A stretch of 64,000 nucleotides of DNA from the NCBI GenBank assembly GCA_025357945.1, contig JANYLJ010000018.1:1-64000 (forward strand), in the 5' to 3' direction. Position 1 is the stretch's first letter. Each line of letters begins with the position of its first letter. The stretch comes from Gemmatimonadota bacterium (lineage in GTDB: Bacteria; Gemmatimonadota; Gemmatimonadetes; Gemmatimonadales; GWC2-71-9). Positions 44,405-54,197 of this stretch are shown here, piece after piece. The notes under the pieces are model-generated. The model saw only the letters and a program-made list of their open reading frames with translations, did not search any database and had not been told where the DNA came from. The position numbers were made by a program, and so were the translations under genes.

Positions 44405-46501
44405 ATGAGCACGGTGCAGCGCCGCGTCTTTCACCCGGTATGTCGAGGAGTAATCGGCCTGCTCCTCTGGCTCCCTCTGATGGCCGGAGCGCAGGGCCGA
44501 ACGGTCGACTGGCCCGTCTACGGCGGTCGCACCGACAACACCCATTACTCGACCCTCAACCAGATCACGCCCGCCAACGTCGCGCGGCTCGAGGTCGCGT
44601 GGCGCTACGAGACGCACGACGAGTCTCCCGGGTCTGAAATGCAGGCCAACCCGATCGTCATCGACGGCGTGTTGTACGCGGAGTCGCCGAAGTTGCGCGT
44701 GTTCGCACTCGACGCGGCGACGGGGCGCGAGCTGTGGAAGTTCGATCCCACGAATGGCGAGTTGTCGAATGCGCGCTTCCGCCATCGCGGCCTGGTCGTC
44801 ACGGGCGATCGTGTGCTGTTCACCTATCGCAACAAGCTCTGGGCGCTCGACAGGTACACCGGGCAGCCGATCCGTTCGTTTGGCGTCGAGGGCTCGGTCG
44901 ACATGCGCGAAGGCCTGGGCCGGCCGGTCCCGGAGATCAGCGTCAGTGCCAGCACGCCTGGCGTCGTCTTCGAGGGCCTGCTCATCATCGGCAGCACAGT
45001 GGCCGAGGCGCTGCCGTCGTCGCCGGGCGACATCCGCGCGTACGACGTCCAGACGGGGGCATTGCGCTGGAGTTTTCACACCATTCCGCATCCCGGTGAG
45101 TTCGGCTACGACACCTGGTCCCCTGAGTCGTGGAAAGTCTCGGGCGGCGCCAATGCATGGGCCGGGGTGACGGTGGACCAACAGCGCGGCATCGTGTTCG
45201 CCGCGACTGGCTCGGCCGCCTTCGACTGGTACGGTGCCGATCGCATTGGCGACAATCTCTTCGCGAACACGTTGCTCGCGCTCGATGCGCGCACCGGCCG
45301 CCGCCTCTGGCACTTTCAGGGGGTGAAGCACGATCTGTGGGACTTTGATTTCCCGGCGGCGCCGACGCTGGTGACCGTGAAGCGCGACGGACGACCGGTG
45401 GACGCGGTCGCCCAGATCACAAAGACGGGCTACGTCTACGTGTTCGAGCGCACGACGGGCAAGCCGCTGTTTCCAATCGCGTACCGCAAGGTGCCGGCGT
45501 CGACACTCGACGGCGAGCGCGCTGCCGAGACCCAGCCGTATCCGGTGAATCCACCGCCGTTCACGCGGCAGAACCTCACCGAGGACATGCTCACGACGCG
45601 CACGCCCCAGGCGCACGCCGCGGCGCTCGACGCGTTTCGGAAGATGAAGAGCGGGTTCTACGTTCCGGCGGCGCCCGAGGGGAACATCCTGTTCCCCGGC
45701 ACGGATGGCGGCGGGGAGTGGGGAGGTCCGGCGTTCGATCCGGCGACCGCACTCCTCTATGTGAACTCGAATGAACAGCCCTGGGTGGTGCACCTGGTGC
45801 CCCGCAGCGACAAGTCGCTCTACGCCAACACCTGCGCCGGCTGCCACGGTATGGACTTGAAGGGATCGCCCGCGGCCCCGTCACTGGTGAGCGTCGGTAA
45901 CAAGTTCACCCGCGAGCAACTGCGAACGTTGATCGGCCAGGGAAACGGCCGCATGCCGGGATTCGCGCAAACGCTCGGCAACAATTCGGTGGACGCCCTG
46001 GTCACCTTCCTGCTCACGGGCCACGATGTTGCCGACTCCCTCGCGAACAATCCGGCCGCGCTGAAATACCGGGCTACCGGCGTCACACTGTGGCTCGACC
46101 CCGATGGCTATCCGCCGATCACGCCGCCGTGGGGCACCCTCAACGCCATTGACTTGAACCGCGGCGAGATCCGGTGGTCGATCCCGTTCGGTGAATACCC
46201 GAAGCTCGCCGCGCAGGGACTCAAGAATACCGGAACGGACAGCTACGGCGGACCGGTGGTCACGGCGAATGGATTGCTGTTCATCGGCGCGACGACATAC
46301 GACAACAAGTTTCATGTGTACGACAAGCGCACGGGGAAACTGCTGTGGGAGACGACACTGCCGGCGGCCGGAAACGCGACGCCGTCGCTGTACATGGTGA
46401 ATGGGCGAGAGTACATCGTCATCGCGTGCGGGGGCGGGAAGAATGACGCGCCGTCGGGGGGGACGTACGTCGTGTTCGCGCTGCCGGCTAACCTGCGCTG
46501 A
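44405..46501 (+). CDS. PQQ-dependent quinoprotein dehydrogenase with inserted cytochrome c motif
   Basis: This 698-residue periplasmic enzyme has a signal peptide (about 1-30). The eight-bladed propeller begins [20 protein letters not shown] and shows repeated tryptophan-docking strands (for example [29 protein letters not shown]). A heme site CAGCH lies in [16 protein letters not shown] near residue 480, with a plausible distal ligand in [11 protein letters not shown]; the final blades follow. This architecture oxidises alcohols or sugars and passes electrons to the heme. ATG follows GGAGG by 6 bases. Confidence 0.9.
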   Translation: MSTVQRRVFHPVCRGVIGLLLWLPLMAGAQGRTVDWPVYGGRTDNTHYSTLNQITPANVARLEVAWRYETHDESPGSEMQANPIVIDGVLYAESPKLRVFALDAATGRELWKFDPTNGELSNARFRHRGLVVTGDRVLFTYRNKLWALDRYTGQPIRSFGVEGSVDMREGLGRPVPEISVSASTPGVVFEGLLIIGSTVAEALPSSPGDIRAYDVQTGALRWSFHTIPHPGEFGYDTWSPESWKVSGGANAWAGVTVDQQRGIVFAATGSAAFDWYGADRIGDNLFANTLLALDARTGRRLWHFQGVKHDLWDFDFPAAPTLVTVKRDGRPVDAVAQITKTGYVYVFERTTGKPLFPIAYRKVPASTLDGERAAETQPYPVNPPPFTRQNLTEDMLTTRTPQAHAAALDAFRKMKSGFYVPAAPEGNILFPGTDGGGEWGGPAFDPATALLYVNSNEQPWVVHLVPRSDKSLYANTCAGCHGMDLKGSPAAPSLVSVGNKFTREQLRTLIGQGNGRMPGFAQTLGNNSVDALVTFLLTGHDVADSLANNPAALKYRATGVTLWLDPDGYPPITPPWGTLNAIDLNRGEIRWSIPFGEYPKLAAQGLKNTGTDSYGGPVVTANGLLFIGATTYDNKFHVYDKRTGKLLWETTLPAAGNATPSLYMVNGREYIVIACGGGKNDAPSGGTYVVFALPANLR

Positions 46502-46509
46502 CGCCGGCC

Positions 46510-46809
46510 TCAGTACTGTGTGGCCTCCAGGACCTCGATGATCCAGGCTTTGGGCCGCTCGATGAGCTTGCCTTCGACGCGACCCCAGAGCCCGCGCAAT
46601 GCGGTGTGCATCGCCTCCGCCTCGGCAAGGTTGTCGAACTCCAGGTCTACCATGACGTAGTGAGGGTCGTCGGTCGGTCGGAAGATGCGGTATCGGCTAA
46701 CGCCCGACCGCGCCCGGCCCATCGGGTCCTTGTCAAAGGCGACCTTCCAGGCCCCATAATCAGGAACCGGATGTTCGATACGGAGAATATGCAGTTGGCG
46801 CCCACTCAT
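46510..46809 (-). CDS. Small ferredoxin-like fold protein (ABM-like), unknown
   Basis: This 99-residue protein has MSGRQLHILRIEHPVPDYGAWKVAFDKDP and HYVMVDLEFDNLAEAEAMHTAL, the beta-alpha-beta pattern of the dimeric alpha+beta barrel (antibiotic-biosynthesis-monooxygenase-like) superfamily. No catalytic residues can be assigned. ATG at 46809 is chosen as the first codon before conserved sequence. It converges with the PQQ dehydrogenase gene, 8 bp apart. Confidence 0.7.
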   Translation of the reverse strand: MSGRQLHILRIEHPVPDYGAWKVAFDKDPMGRARSGVSRYRIFRPTDDPHYVMVDLEFDNLAEAEAMHTALRGLWGRVEGKLIERPKAWIIEVLEATQY

Positions 46810-46988
46810 TGACGGGGACTCGGACCTCCGATTCCGAACTGAACGGCCGGAGAGGACGGACGATAGCACCGGACGAGCGATGCCGCAACGTGCGATTCGC
46901 GAGCTACTTTTGACCGCAGCAGAATCGCGTGCGTCGATGTGACGTCGTCAAGCTCGCGGGGCAGGTACCTTTCGATTGAAAGGTGCGT

Positions 46989-47012
46989 GGCCACCCGGCA
47001 CACCTCGCGGCC
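46989..47012 (+). repeat. 24-bp direct repeat, copy 1
   Basis: GGCCACCCGGCACACCTCGC followed by GGCC. It recurs at 48346-48369 with two substitutions, and similarity extends a few bases on each side. The two copies flank a pseudogene remnant, a lipoprotein gene and an outer-membrane protein gene. Confidence 0.6.
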
Positions 47013-47045
47013 GAAGCACCGAGTTGTTGGACGGAATCGGATGCT

Positions 47046-47176
47046 TCATTTCGGGACGTGTTGCGTGAGGGCGACCGCGGGATGGCCGTTATGGACATCT
47101 CCCGGCTGGAGAGCGGCAAAGTCGTGGAGCATCGGGATGTGTTGCAGGAAGTCCCCGAAACGTCCGATGACATCAA
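47046..47176 (+). pseudogene. Fragment of a SnoaL-like aldol-condensing enzyme gene
   Basis: The translated stretch SFRDVLREGDRGMAVMDISRLESGKVVEHRDVLQEVPET has the C-terminal signature of SnoaL-like proteins (DRGMAV-DI-R-E-GK-VEH-DV-Q-VPE). The N-terminal half of the domain is missing, the upstream sequence shows no start or ribosome site, and downstream the frame runs into unrelated sequence. It is a decayed remnant. Confidence 0.65.
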
Positions 47177-47336
47177 GGCACGATGTTCTGACCGGGCGAT
47201 TGATGAGGAGTGGTTGTCCTGGGATAACCAGAGCAGTCATCAAGCAGATCGGGCTTGCACCATGTTCCGTTGTGTTCAGGAGTGCCGCCGAGTCGCCGGC
47301 CATGCGATTGCGATCCTTATCCAGGAGTCAGAAACT

Positions 47337-47678
47337 ATGCACCGCGTCTCCAGCCGTCTCGCTGCCGTCCTTGCGCTCGCACTCATCGTGAGTTGCTCGA
47401 GCGACTCTCGCGCGACCGTGCGCGTCCGGAACGATCGCGCTACGAAGGCTAACGTCCAGTTCAAGAACGCCGCGGGCAACACATCAAACATCAATGACGT
47501 GTCTGGTGGCAGCGTGAGTCCGTCGCTAGACGTTGACACCGGGCCCTACACAGTGACTGCCGTCATTCAAAGCGAGTCCGTGTCGCCGACGGTCACGTTC
47601 ACGGCCATGAAGGGTGCGACATACACCGTCGTGGTGGTAACGGGGGCCACGCCAACGTTGCGGGTGGACACGCCGTGA
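47337..47678 (+). CDS. Small lipoprotein of unknown function
   Basis: This 113-residue protein has a signal peptide with lipobox (ALALIVSC, Cys at about 21). The mature part is a predicted beta-sandwich (ATVRVRNDRATKANVQFKNAAGNTSNINDVSGG... TVTAVIQSESVSPTVTFTAMKGATYTVVVV). ATG follows AGGAG by about 9 bases. The GTGA overlap with the next gene suggests a two-gene unit. I do not recognise the family. Confidence 0.75.
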   Translation: MHRVSSRLAAVLALALIVSCSSDSRATVRVRNDRATKANVQFKNAAGNTSNINDVSGGSVSPSLDVDTGPYTVTAVIQSESVSPTVTFTAMKGATYTVVVVTGATPTLRVDTP

Positions 47679-48331
47679 TCGGCTACCCGATGCGAATCAT
47701 ATCGGAATATTCAGCGATCTTCGCGGTCACCGCGGCCAGTCTGGCCTCGCCGCTCGCCGGTCAGCTGCCAGGCGTGTCGCTCGACGCATCGGCTGGCGGC
47801 ACCAGCAGCGCCCAGCGCGCCGCCGTGGGCGTGTGGCGTCCGATCGTGAATCCGGGCGGTCGGGTGCGTTTGGGTGTCGGTGTGCGGCTGTCCGCCTTTG
47901 CCGGAGACCCGGTCGCCTACACCAACCGTGGCCCGGTACCGGGCATCCTGCCATTCACCGTCACCATCGACCCGGCGGTTTATTCGCTCAATGCGGCGGT
48001 GTTCGGCGAAGTAACCCTCACGGGCGCCGTCGCTGTCGGCGCAAACCTCGACTTGGCCGGAATCGCCACCGGGCCAACACGCACCGTGGGCTCGCTGCAG
48101 GCAGAGCCGCAGCAGGGCTCGTACTTCCAGAACGGTTCCGGCGACCACGGTGCCCTCAACTCCGAGTTCTTCCTCGCGCTCCGGATTGCGCCCCGGTTGC
48201 GGGTGCGCGCGGGCTTGAGCCACTATGTCACCGACTATACCATCACCGATACCGGCGTGGCGGGCTCCCCAAGCAGCCGCTATCAGAGGTTTCAGAGCGT
48301 ACCGTTTGTCGCCATGGCGGTACGGCTGTAG
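47675..48331 (+). CDS. Outer-membrane beta-barrel-like protein
   Basis: This 218-residue protein starts at GTG 47675 (overlapping the lipoprotein stop) or at ATG 47690. A signal peptide ends near SPLAGQ. The rest alternates hydrophobic residues in strands such as AVGVWRPIVNPGGRVRLGVGVRLSAFAG and ends AMAVRL, consistent with a small outer-membrane barrel. The function is unknown; the lipoprotein upstream may be its partner. Confidence 0.7.
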   Translation: MIGYPMRIISEYSAIFAVTAASLASPLAGQLPGVSLDASAGGTSSAQRAAVGVWRPIVNPGGRVRLGVGVRLSAFAGDPVAYTNRGPVPGILPFTVTIDPAVYSLNAAVFGEVTLTGAVAVGANLDLAGIATGPTRTVGSLQAEPQQGSYFQNGSGDHGALNSEFFLALRIAPRLRVRAGLSHYVTDYTITDTGVAGSPSSRYQRFQSVPFVAMAVRL

Positions 48332-48345
48332 CCGGTTGAACGCGC

Positions 48346-48369
48346 GGCCGCCCGGCACACCTCGCAGCC
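48346..48369 (+). repeat. 24-bp direct repeat, copy 2
   Basis: GGCCGCCCGGCACACCTCGC followed by AGCC, matching 46989-47012 at 22 of 24 positions. It lies 14 bp after the stop of the outer-membrane protein gene. Confidence 0.6.
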
Positions 48370-48420
48370 AACGTGCCGACGGTCCGGTGACCCCAGACTC
48401 CAATGGAATGACGAATTATC

Positions 48421-49080
48421 ATGCCCAGCCTGCCTGATCTCCTGTCCAACAATCGCCAGTGGGCCGAAGGCGTGAAGCGCCGGGACCCGGGATTCTTTGA
48501 CCGCCTTGCTCGTCAACAGGCACCCCGGTACTTGTGGATCGGCTGCTCCGATAGCCGCGTACCCGCGAACGAGATCGTCGGGCTGATGCCGGGGGAACTG
48601 TTCGTCCATCGGAATGTCGCCAACATTGTCGTGCATTCCGACCTGAACTGTCTTTCCGTTCTGCAGTACGCCGTGGAAGTACTGCGAGTCGAGCACATCA
48701 TCGTGTGCGGACATTACGGTTGCGGCGGCGTGGAGGCGGCATGGAAGCGAACCCCCCTGGGTCTGATCGACAACTGGCTTCGCCATGTCCAGGAGATTGC
48801 GGAGCGACACCAGCAGCTCTTCGCTCGCGCGATGACCGACGCCGAGTCGGCCGATCGGCTCGGTGAGCTCAATGTGCTGGAGCAGGTCGCGAACGTGTGT
48901 CGGACCACGATCGTGCACGACGCGTGGCGCCGGGGGCAGTCGGTCGCGGTTCATGGCTGGATCTACAAGCTGCAGGACGGCATCATCCGCGACCTGGGGC
49001 TGTCGGTTTCGCGTGCAGATGCCCTGGTTAAGGAATTTGGTCGTGCCCTGTCGGCGCTTGGCGGTGGAGCGGCCACATGA
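48421..49080 (+). CDS. can: Beta-carbonic anhydrase
   Basis: This 219-residue cytosolic zinc enzyme interconverts CO2 and bicarbonate. Zinc ligands are C42 (with D44 and R46 in GCSDSR), H98 and C101 (GHYGC). The segments ELFVHRNVANIV and RVEHIIVCGHYGCGGV are typical of the clade. It is a single gene with no operon partner: the upstream gene ends 89 bp away and the next gene is convergent. Confidence 0.95.
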   Translation: MPSLPDLLSNNRQWAEGVKRRDPGFFDRLARQQAPRYLWIGCSDSRVPANEIVGLMPGELFVHRNVANIVVHSDLNCLSVLQYAVEVLRVEHIIVCGHYGCGGVEAAWKRTPLGLIDNWLRHVQEIAERHQQLFARAMTDAESADRLGELNVLEQVANVCRTTIVHDAWRRGQSVAVHGWIYKLQDGIIRDLGLSVSRADALVKEFGRALSALGGGAAT

Positions 49081-49202
49081 CACGTGTTCGTTGCAGCTGA
49101 ATCAAGCGCAATCGTAGCAGGAAGTGCGCTGGCCTTGGCGTTGCACGGCACCCGACTCACGACACGATTGTTCGTGCCGTCAGAAGAGACACAACATACT
49201 GG

Positions 49203-49499
49203 TCAGCCGCCGGCGATCGCCCCGACAACCAGCAACGGTTCATCGCCCCGGGCGACCGCATCGGGCAGCAGTGCGTCGGGTCGCTCGTGCGAAAGGTCCT
49301 GCCCGCAGGCAAAAAAGCGCAGGAATGGCCGTCGCTTGAACGTGACGTGGTCGCGCACGGTCCCGCGCAGCATCGGATACTTCGCTTCGAGCGCATCGAG
49401 GACCGATCGCTGCGTCACCGGACCGTCCACCTGGAGCTCCACTTCGTCGTTGGACCTCGCCAGCGTCCGCAGGTGGGCCGGCAGCTCGACACGTATCAT
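49203..49499 (-). CDS. MoaD/ThiS-like ubiquitin-fold protein ending in Gly-Gly
   Basis: The 98-residue protein has a beta-grasp pattern ([35 protein letters not shown]) and ends VVGAIAGG, the C-terminal di-glycine that MoaD/ThiS proteins use for adenylation and thiocarboxylation. The insert between strands is longer than in typical MoaD (about 81 aa). ATG overlaps the stop of the upstream BNR-propeller gene (ATGA). No E1-like or molybdopterin gene is nearby, so its partner is elsewhere or different. Confidence 0.8.
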   Translation of the reverse strand: MIRVELPAHLRTLARSNDEVELQVDGPVTQRSVLDALEAKYPMLRGTVRDHVTFKRRPFLRFFACGQDLSHERPDALLPDAVARGDEPLLVVGAIAGG

Positions 49500-50611
49500 G
49501 ACAAGGTCTGGACCTCGACCGAGAGTACCGCCGGGAGATCGCGCACGATCGGCGCCCAGGTGTCGCCTGCGTCGGCGGAGGCGTAGACCTGCCCGCCGGT
49601 CGTGCCGAAGTACACGCCGCACGATTCAAGGGAATCCACGGCCATCGCGTCGCGCAGGACGTTCACGTAGCAGTCACGCTGCGGCAGTCCCTTGGTGAGT
49701 GCTTCCCACTCGTTGCCGCCGGTGCGGCTACGGTAGACGCGCAACTTGCCATCGGGCGGGAAGTGCTCGGAGTCGCTCTTGATCGGGACGACGTAGATGG
49801 TGTCGGGTTCGTGTGCGTGCACGTCGACCACGAACCCGAAATCGGTCGGCAGGTTGCCGCTGATTTCGTGCCACAGCCCGCCGGCGTTGTCGCTCCGCAT
49901 CACGTCCCAGTGCTTCTGCATGAAGAGCACGTTCGGGCGCGACGGATGCATCGCGATGCGGTGGACGCAGTGGCCGACTTCTGCCGTCGGGTCGGGGATG
50001 TACCGGGAATGCAGACCGCGATTGATCGGTTGCCACGTCGTACCGGCGTCGTCGGTGCGGAAGGCGCCCGCCGCCGAGATTGCGACGAACATCCGCTGGG
50101 CGTTGGTGGGATCGAGCAGGATCGTGTGCAGGCCCATTCCGCCAGCGCCCGGCTGCCATCGTGGTCCCGAGCCGTGGCCGCGGAGGCCGGCGAGTTCGTG
50201 CCACGACTGGCCGCCGTCGACGGTGCGGAAGAGGGCCGCGTCTTCGACGCCGGCGTAGACGGTGTCCGGATCGGTGAGCGACGGCTCGAGGTGCCACACT
50301 CGCTTGAACTCCCACGGATGCTGGGTGCCGTCGTACCACTGGTGCGTGCCGGGGACGCCGTCATAGGTGAACTTGTTGTCGACCGGTTGCCAGGTCTTGC
50401 CGCCGTCGTTGGAGCGCTGGACCAGCTGGCCAAACCAGCCGCTGCACTGTGAGGCGTAGAGCCGGTCCGGATCCACGGGCGATCCCTTGACGTGATAGAT
50501 CTCCCAGCCGGCCAGGTGGGGGCCATTGACGTGCCACTTGGCGCGCTTCGCGTCCGACGTCAGGACGAACGCGCCCTTCTTGGTACCGACCAGGACCCGG
50601 ACTCCGCCCAT
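49496..50611 (-). CDS. BNR-repeat/sialidase-like beta-propeller protein
   Basis: This 371-residue protein has repeated Asp-box-like turns ([40 protein letters not shown]) and starts [17 protein letters not shown], the pattern of WD40/VPS10/YCF48-like propellers. No signal peptide is present and the sialidase catalytic set is not evident, so it is probably a binding scaffold. It is translationally coupled to the MoaD-like gene. Confidence 0.83.
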   Translation of the reverse strand: MGGVRVLVGTKKGAFVLTSDAKRAKWHVNGPHLAGWEIYHVKGSPVDPDRLYASQCSGWFGQLVQRSNDGGKTWQPVDNKFTYDGVPGTHQWYDGTQHPWEFKRVWHLEPSLTDPDTVYAGVEDAALFRTVDGGQSWHELAGLRGHGSGPRWQPGAGGMGLHTILLDPTNAQRMFVAISAAGAFRTDDAGTTWQPINRGLHSRYIPDPTAEVGHCVHRIAMHPSRPNVLFMQKHWDVMRSDNAGGLWHEISGNLPTDFGFVVDVHAHEPDTIYVVPIKSDSEHFPPDGKLRVYRSRTGGNEWEALTKGLPQRDCYVNVLRDAMAVDSLESCGVYFGTTGGQVYASADAGDTWAPIVRDLPAVLSVEVQTLS

Positions 50612-50782
50612 TCCTCGACTCCTTGCTGAGCTTGGTATCAGTGATGGGACTCGGCTTCGTCCGAAAGCATACCAGCCGACGCGGTTCTTGTCGAATCGGC
50701 GCGCCGCGACGGCCGCGAGCTCGTGGCCCTTCCCACGCCCCGGACTCAGGCTATTCTCCCGTCATCCCCGTCCGGAGCAGCC

Positions 50783-52075
50783 ATGCCATCACGTCGCCAT
50801 TTCGTCCATTCGCTCATGGGCGCCAGCGCCGCCCTGCCGATGTTCCGCGCGACGGCCATGCGCCAGGTCGCCCGCGCCACGGAGCGGCTGAGCAGCGCCG
50901 ACCCCGCCGCCGCGGCCGATGACGAGGCCTACTGGGGCGAGATCCAGCGAGCGTTCGACACCGACCGCACCATGATCAACCTGAACAATGGCGGCGTCTG
51001 CCCATCGCCCACGCACGTGCTCGAAGCGATGATTCGCGACCTGCGCTTCACCAATGAGCTACCAGTCAACCACATGTGGGCCGTGCTCGAGCCGCGGATC
51101 GAAAGCGTGCGGCGCGACCTCGCGCGCGACTTCGGCTGCGATCCCGAGGAAATGGCGATCACGCGCAACGCTTCCGAGGCGCTCGAGACGCTGATCTTCG
51201 GGATGGACCTGCGGCGCGGTGACGAAGTGGTGGTGACCAACCAGAATTACGGTCGCATGCTCACCAGCTGGGATTCCCGCACGCGCCGCCATGGCGTGGT
51301 GGTCAAGCAGGTCTCCTTCAAGGTGCCGCCGCCGTCGCAGGACTACCTGGTCGACGTGTTTCGCAAGGCGATTACGCCGAAGACGCGCCTCATCGAAGTC
51401 ACCCACATCACCAACCTCACTGGCCAGATTTTTCCGGTGCGGGAGATCGTCGAGATGGCGCGCGAACACAACGTCGAGGTGTTCGTGGATGGCGCTCACG
51501 CGTATGCCCACTTCCCATTCACGCGGGACGATCTCGGCGCCGACTACTACGGCACCTCGCTGCACAAATGGCTGCTGGCGCCGATCGGCACCGGGTTCCT
51601 CTACGTGAGGAAGGCGAAGATCGCCGGGATGTGGCCGCTGATGGCCGCCCCGCCGTCGATGGACGACAACATTCGCAAGTACGAAGAGATCGGCACCCAT
51701 CCCGCCGCGAACCACAACGCAATCTCGGCGGCACTCGCCTTCCACCGCGCCATTGGCAGCGAGCGCAAGATCGCGCGGTTGCGCTACCTGCGCGATCGCT
51801 GGGCGAAGCGACTGCTGGCCGGCAGCGACCGCGTGACGATTCCGACCCAGCTCGACACGCCGTATGCCGGCGCGATCGCGCTGGTATCGGTGGCAGGGCT
51901 GGAGCCGGGCAAGCTTGGCACCTGGCTCCTCGACAAGCACCGGGTCGTGACGACGCCGATCGTTCACGCCGAATTCTCCGGCCTCCGCATCACGCCGAAT
52001 GTGTATACCACAACGGATGAAGTGGACACCTTCGCCGACCTCGTCCTCAGCGCGATCAAGCGCGGCATCGCCTGA
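50783..52075 (+). CDS. Class V PLP-dependent aminotransferase-like enzyme, Tat-type signal
   Basis: This 430-residue protein begins MPSRRHFVHSLMGASAALPM, a twin-arginine-like export signal. The PLP fold is of the isopenicillin-N-epimerase/cysteine-desulfurase group: NLNNGGVCPSP near 67, TRNASEAL, FVDGAHAYAHFPF (PLP aspartate and histidine) and the Schiff-base lysine in GTSLHKWL. Export of a folded cofactor enzyme fits Tat. ATG follows GGAG by 6 bases. Confidence 0.87.
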   Translation: MPSRRHFVHSLMGASAALPMFRATAMRQVARATERLSSADPAAAADDEAYWGEIQRAFDTDRTMINLNNGGVCPSPTHVLEAMIRDLRFTNELPVNHMWAVLEPRIESVRRDLARDFGCDPEEMAITRNASEALETLIFGMDLRRGDEVVVTNQNYGRMLTSWDSRTRRHGVVVKQVSFKVPPPSQDYLVDVFRKAITPKTRLIEVTHITNLTGQIFPVREIVEMAREHNVEVFVDGAHAYAHFPFTRDDLGADYYGTSLHKWLLAPIGTGFLYVRKAKIAGMWPLMAAPPSMDDNIRKYEEIGTHPAANHNAISAALAFHRAIGSERKIARLRYLRDRWAKRLLAGSDRVTIPTQLDTPYAGAIALVSVAGLEPGKLGTWLLDKHRVVTTPIVHAEFSGLRITPNVYTTTDEVDTFADLVLSAIKRGIA

Positions 52076-52120
52076 AGTCATGCCTGCGGCCGACTCACGC
52101 CTCCCATGAAGGAACCGTCC

Positions 52121-54166
52121 ATGTCGCGTCTGGTGCGCTGCCTTACCGTACTGATTCCCGCTGCCCTCGCCGTCTCGCAGCCGCCCGGCCTGCTCGCCCA
52201 AGGTGGCCGGCCGATGGCGATCAACGATCTGCTCACGGCGGTTCGCGTCGGCGATCCACAACTCTCGCCGGACGGACGCCGCGTCCTCTTCACCCGCACG
52301 ACGACAGCGATGCCGGGCGGCCAGCGCAACGCCGACATCTGGGTCGTACCTTCCGACGGGTCGGCGCCGGCGCAGCCGTTCATCGAGGGTCCCAAGAGCG
52401 ACAACAGCGCGCGTTTCCTTCCGGACGGCAAGCATGTCGCCTTCATCTCATCGCGCGCCAGGGCACCACAGGCGTACCTCGCCGATGCTGACGGCAAGAA
52501 CGCCAAGGCGATCACGAGCATCTCCGGCGGCGTGCAGCCGCCGTTCATCGTTTCTCCGGACGGGAAGAGTGTCGCCTTCGTGTCCGATGTGTATCCGACC
52601 TGCCTCGACGAGGCCTGCAACAAACGGATGCGGGACACCGAGGACGCCGATCCGGTCAAGGTGCACACGCTGACGCGGCTGCCGTTCCGTCATTGGGATG
52701 AGTGGTGGACCACGGTGAGGCACCACGTGTTCGTCAGCGATATCGCCAGCGGCGGGACGCACGACGTCACGCCCGGTGATTTCGACTCACCGCCGCACAA
52801 TTACGAGGACGGCGCGTTGGCATTTTCGCCGGACAGTCGTGAGCTCGCGTTCGTCTCCAAGCATGAGACGAAGGACGCGGAGATGTGGACGACGAACCAC
52901 GACGTGTGGACCGTGTCGGTGGGCGGTGGTTCGGCCACCAGGGTCACGTCGAACGCTGCCGCCGATTTTCAGCCGACCTACACGCCCGATGGGAAGTCGA
53001 TCATCGTGCGGGCCCAACGCCGGGCGGGCTTCGAGGCCGACCGTTGGTACCTCGATGTCTACGACCGCGCGACCCACACCAAGCGTACCATCTTCGTGTC
53101 GCCCGATTTTTCGGTGGACGACTACCGCCTCTCGGCTGACGGCACGCACATCCATTTCACCGCCGCCGAGAAGGGAACCGCGAACCTGTACGTCGTCCCC
53201 CTCGCGGGCGGCGTGCCGAAGCGCGTGGCGCCGGGCGGTGCGATCGGCGAGGTGCAGGCCGGGAGCGGCTTCGTGGTGGTCTCGAAAGCCACGCTCAACG
53301 CGCCCGCGGAACTCTTTCGTATCGCCGATGATGGCACCACCAAACAGTTGACCCACGAGAATGCGGCCTGGCTTGCCACGGTGGACTCGCCGCGGCCTTT
53401 GAGCATGACGGTCGCCGGTGCTGCGGGCGCGTCGGTGCAGTACTGGCTGCTCAGGCCGCCCCATTTTGACGCCGCCAAGCGCTATCCAGTGATGTTCCTG
53501 ATTCATGGCGGACCGCAGGGCGACTGGCACGACGGCTGGTCGTCCCGCTGGAATCCGGCGCTCTGGGCGGCGCAAGGGTGGGTCGTGGTCGCGCCCAATC
53601 CGCGCGGCTCCACCGGCTTCGGGCAGAAGTTCGTCGACGAGATTTCGCAGGACTGGTGTGGCAAAGTCATGACCGACCTCGATGCCGTGTTCAATGCCGT
53701 GGCGAAGTTGCCATACGCCGATTCGGCGCACATGGGGATCGCCGGTGCGAGCTACGGTGGGTACGCGGTGGACTGGATCATCGGTCATTCGAATCGCTTC
53801 AAGGTGGCGGTGTCGCACGACGGCGTCTTCAACCTCGAATCGATGTCACTCGCGACAGAGGAGCAATGGTTCTCCGATTGGGAGTTCGGTGGGCCACCGT
53901 GGAGTCCGACCGCCCGCAAGAACTACGCGCGTTGCTCGCCGCATCTGTCAGCGGACAAGATCAGGACGCCGACGCTCGTGATCACCAACGAGCAGGACTT
54001 CCGGGTGCCCGTCGACCAGGGGCTGCAACTCTTCACGGTACTCCGCCGCAACGGCGTGCCGTCGGAAGGATTGGTCTTCCCCGACGAAGGGCACTGGGTC
54101 CTCAAGCCGCTCAACAGCAAGCGGTGGCATGAGACGGTGTTCGCCTGGGTGAAACGGTACCTTTGA
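52121..54166 (+). CDS. Exported S9-family peptidase (DPP/acyl-aminoacyl peptidase-like)
   Basis: This 681-residue protein has a signal peptide (about 1-27). Residues about 30-420 form a propeller with TolB-like repeats (DPQLSPDGRRVLFTR, FIVSPDGKSVAFVSD). The C-terminal alpha/beta-hydrolase domain has HGGPQGDW, the nucleophile serine in GIAGASYGGY, and the acid and histidine in NEQDFRVPV and EGHWVL. It cleaves peptides in the periplasm. ATG at 52121 follows AGGA by about 7 bases. Confidence 0.9.
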   Translation: MSRLVRCLTVLIPAALAVSQPPGLLAQGGRPMAINDLLTAVRVGDPQLSPDGRRVLFTRTTTAMPGGQRNADIWVVPSDGSAPAQPFIEGPKSDNSARFLPDGKHVAFISSRARAPQAYLADADGKNAKAITSISGGVQPPFIVSPDGKSVAFVSDVYPTCLDEACNKRMRDTEDADPVKVHTLTRLPFRHWDEWWTTVRHHVFVSDIASGGTHDVTPGDFDSPPHNYEDGALAFSPDSRELAFVSKHETKDAEMWTTNHDVWTVSVGGGSATRVTSNAAADFQPTYTPDGKSIIVRAQRRAGFEADRWYLDVYDRATHTKRTIFVSPDFSVDDYRLSADGTHIHFTAAEKGTANLYVVPLAGGVPKRVAPGGAIGEVQAGSGFVVVSKATLNAPAELFRIADDGTTKQLTHENAAWLATVDSPRPLSMTVAGAAGASVQYWLLRPPHFDAAKRYPVMFLIHGGPQGDWHDGWSSRWNPALWAAQGWVVVAPNPRGSTGFGQKFVDEISQDWCGKVMTDLDAVFNAVAKLPYADSAHMGIAGASYGGYAVDWIIGHSNRFKVAVSHDGVFNLESMSLATEEQWFSDWEFGGPPWSPTARKNYARCSPHLSADKIRTPTLVITNEQDFRVPVDQGLQLFTVLRRNGVPSEGLVFPDEGHWVLKPLNSKRWHETVFAWVKRYL

Positions 54167-54197
54167 CCATGGCAGATCCACTGATCGACGCTTGGGA

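Noticed and set aside
46989-48369. Integron attC sites at the 24-bp direct repeats
   Set aside because: GTTRRRY-like heptamers (GTTGGAC, GTTGAAC) lie nearby, but on opposite sides of the repeat, and no RYYYAAC partner or integrase was found.
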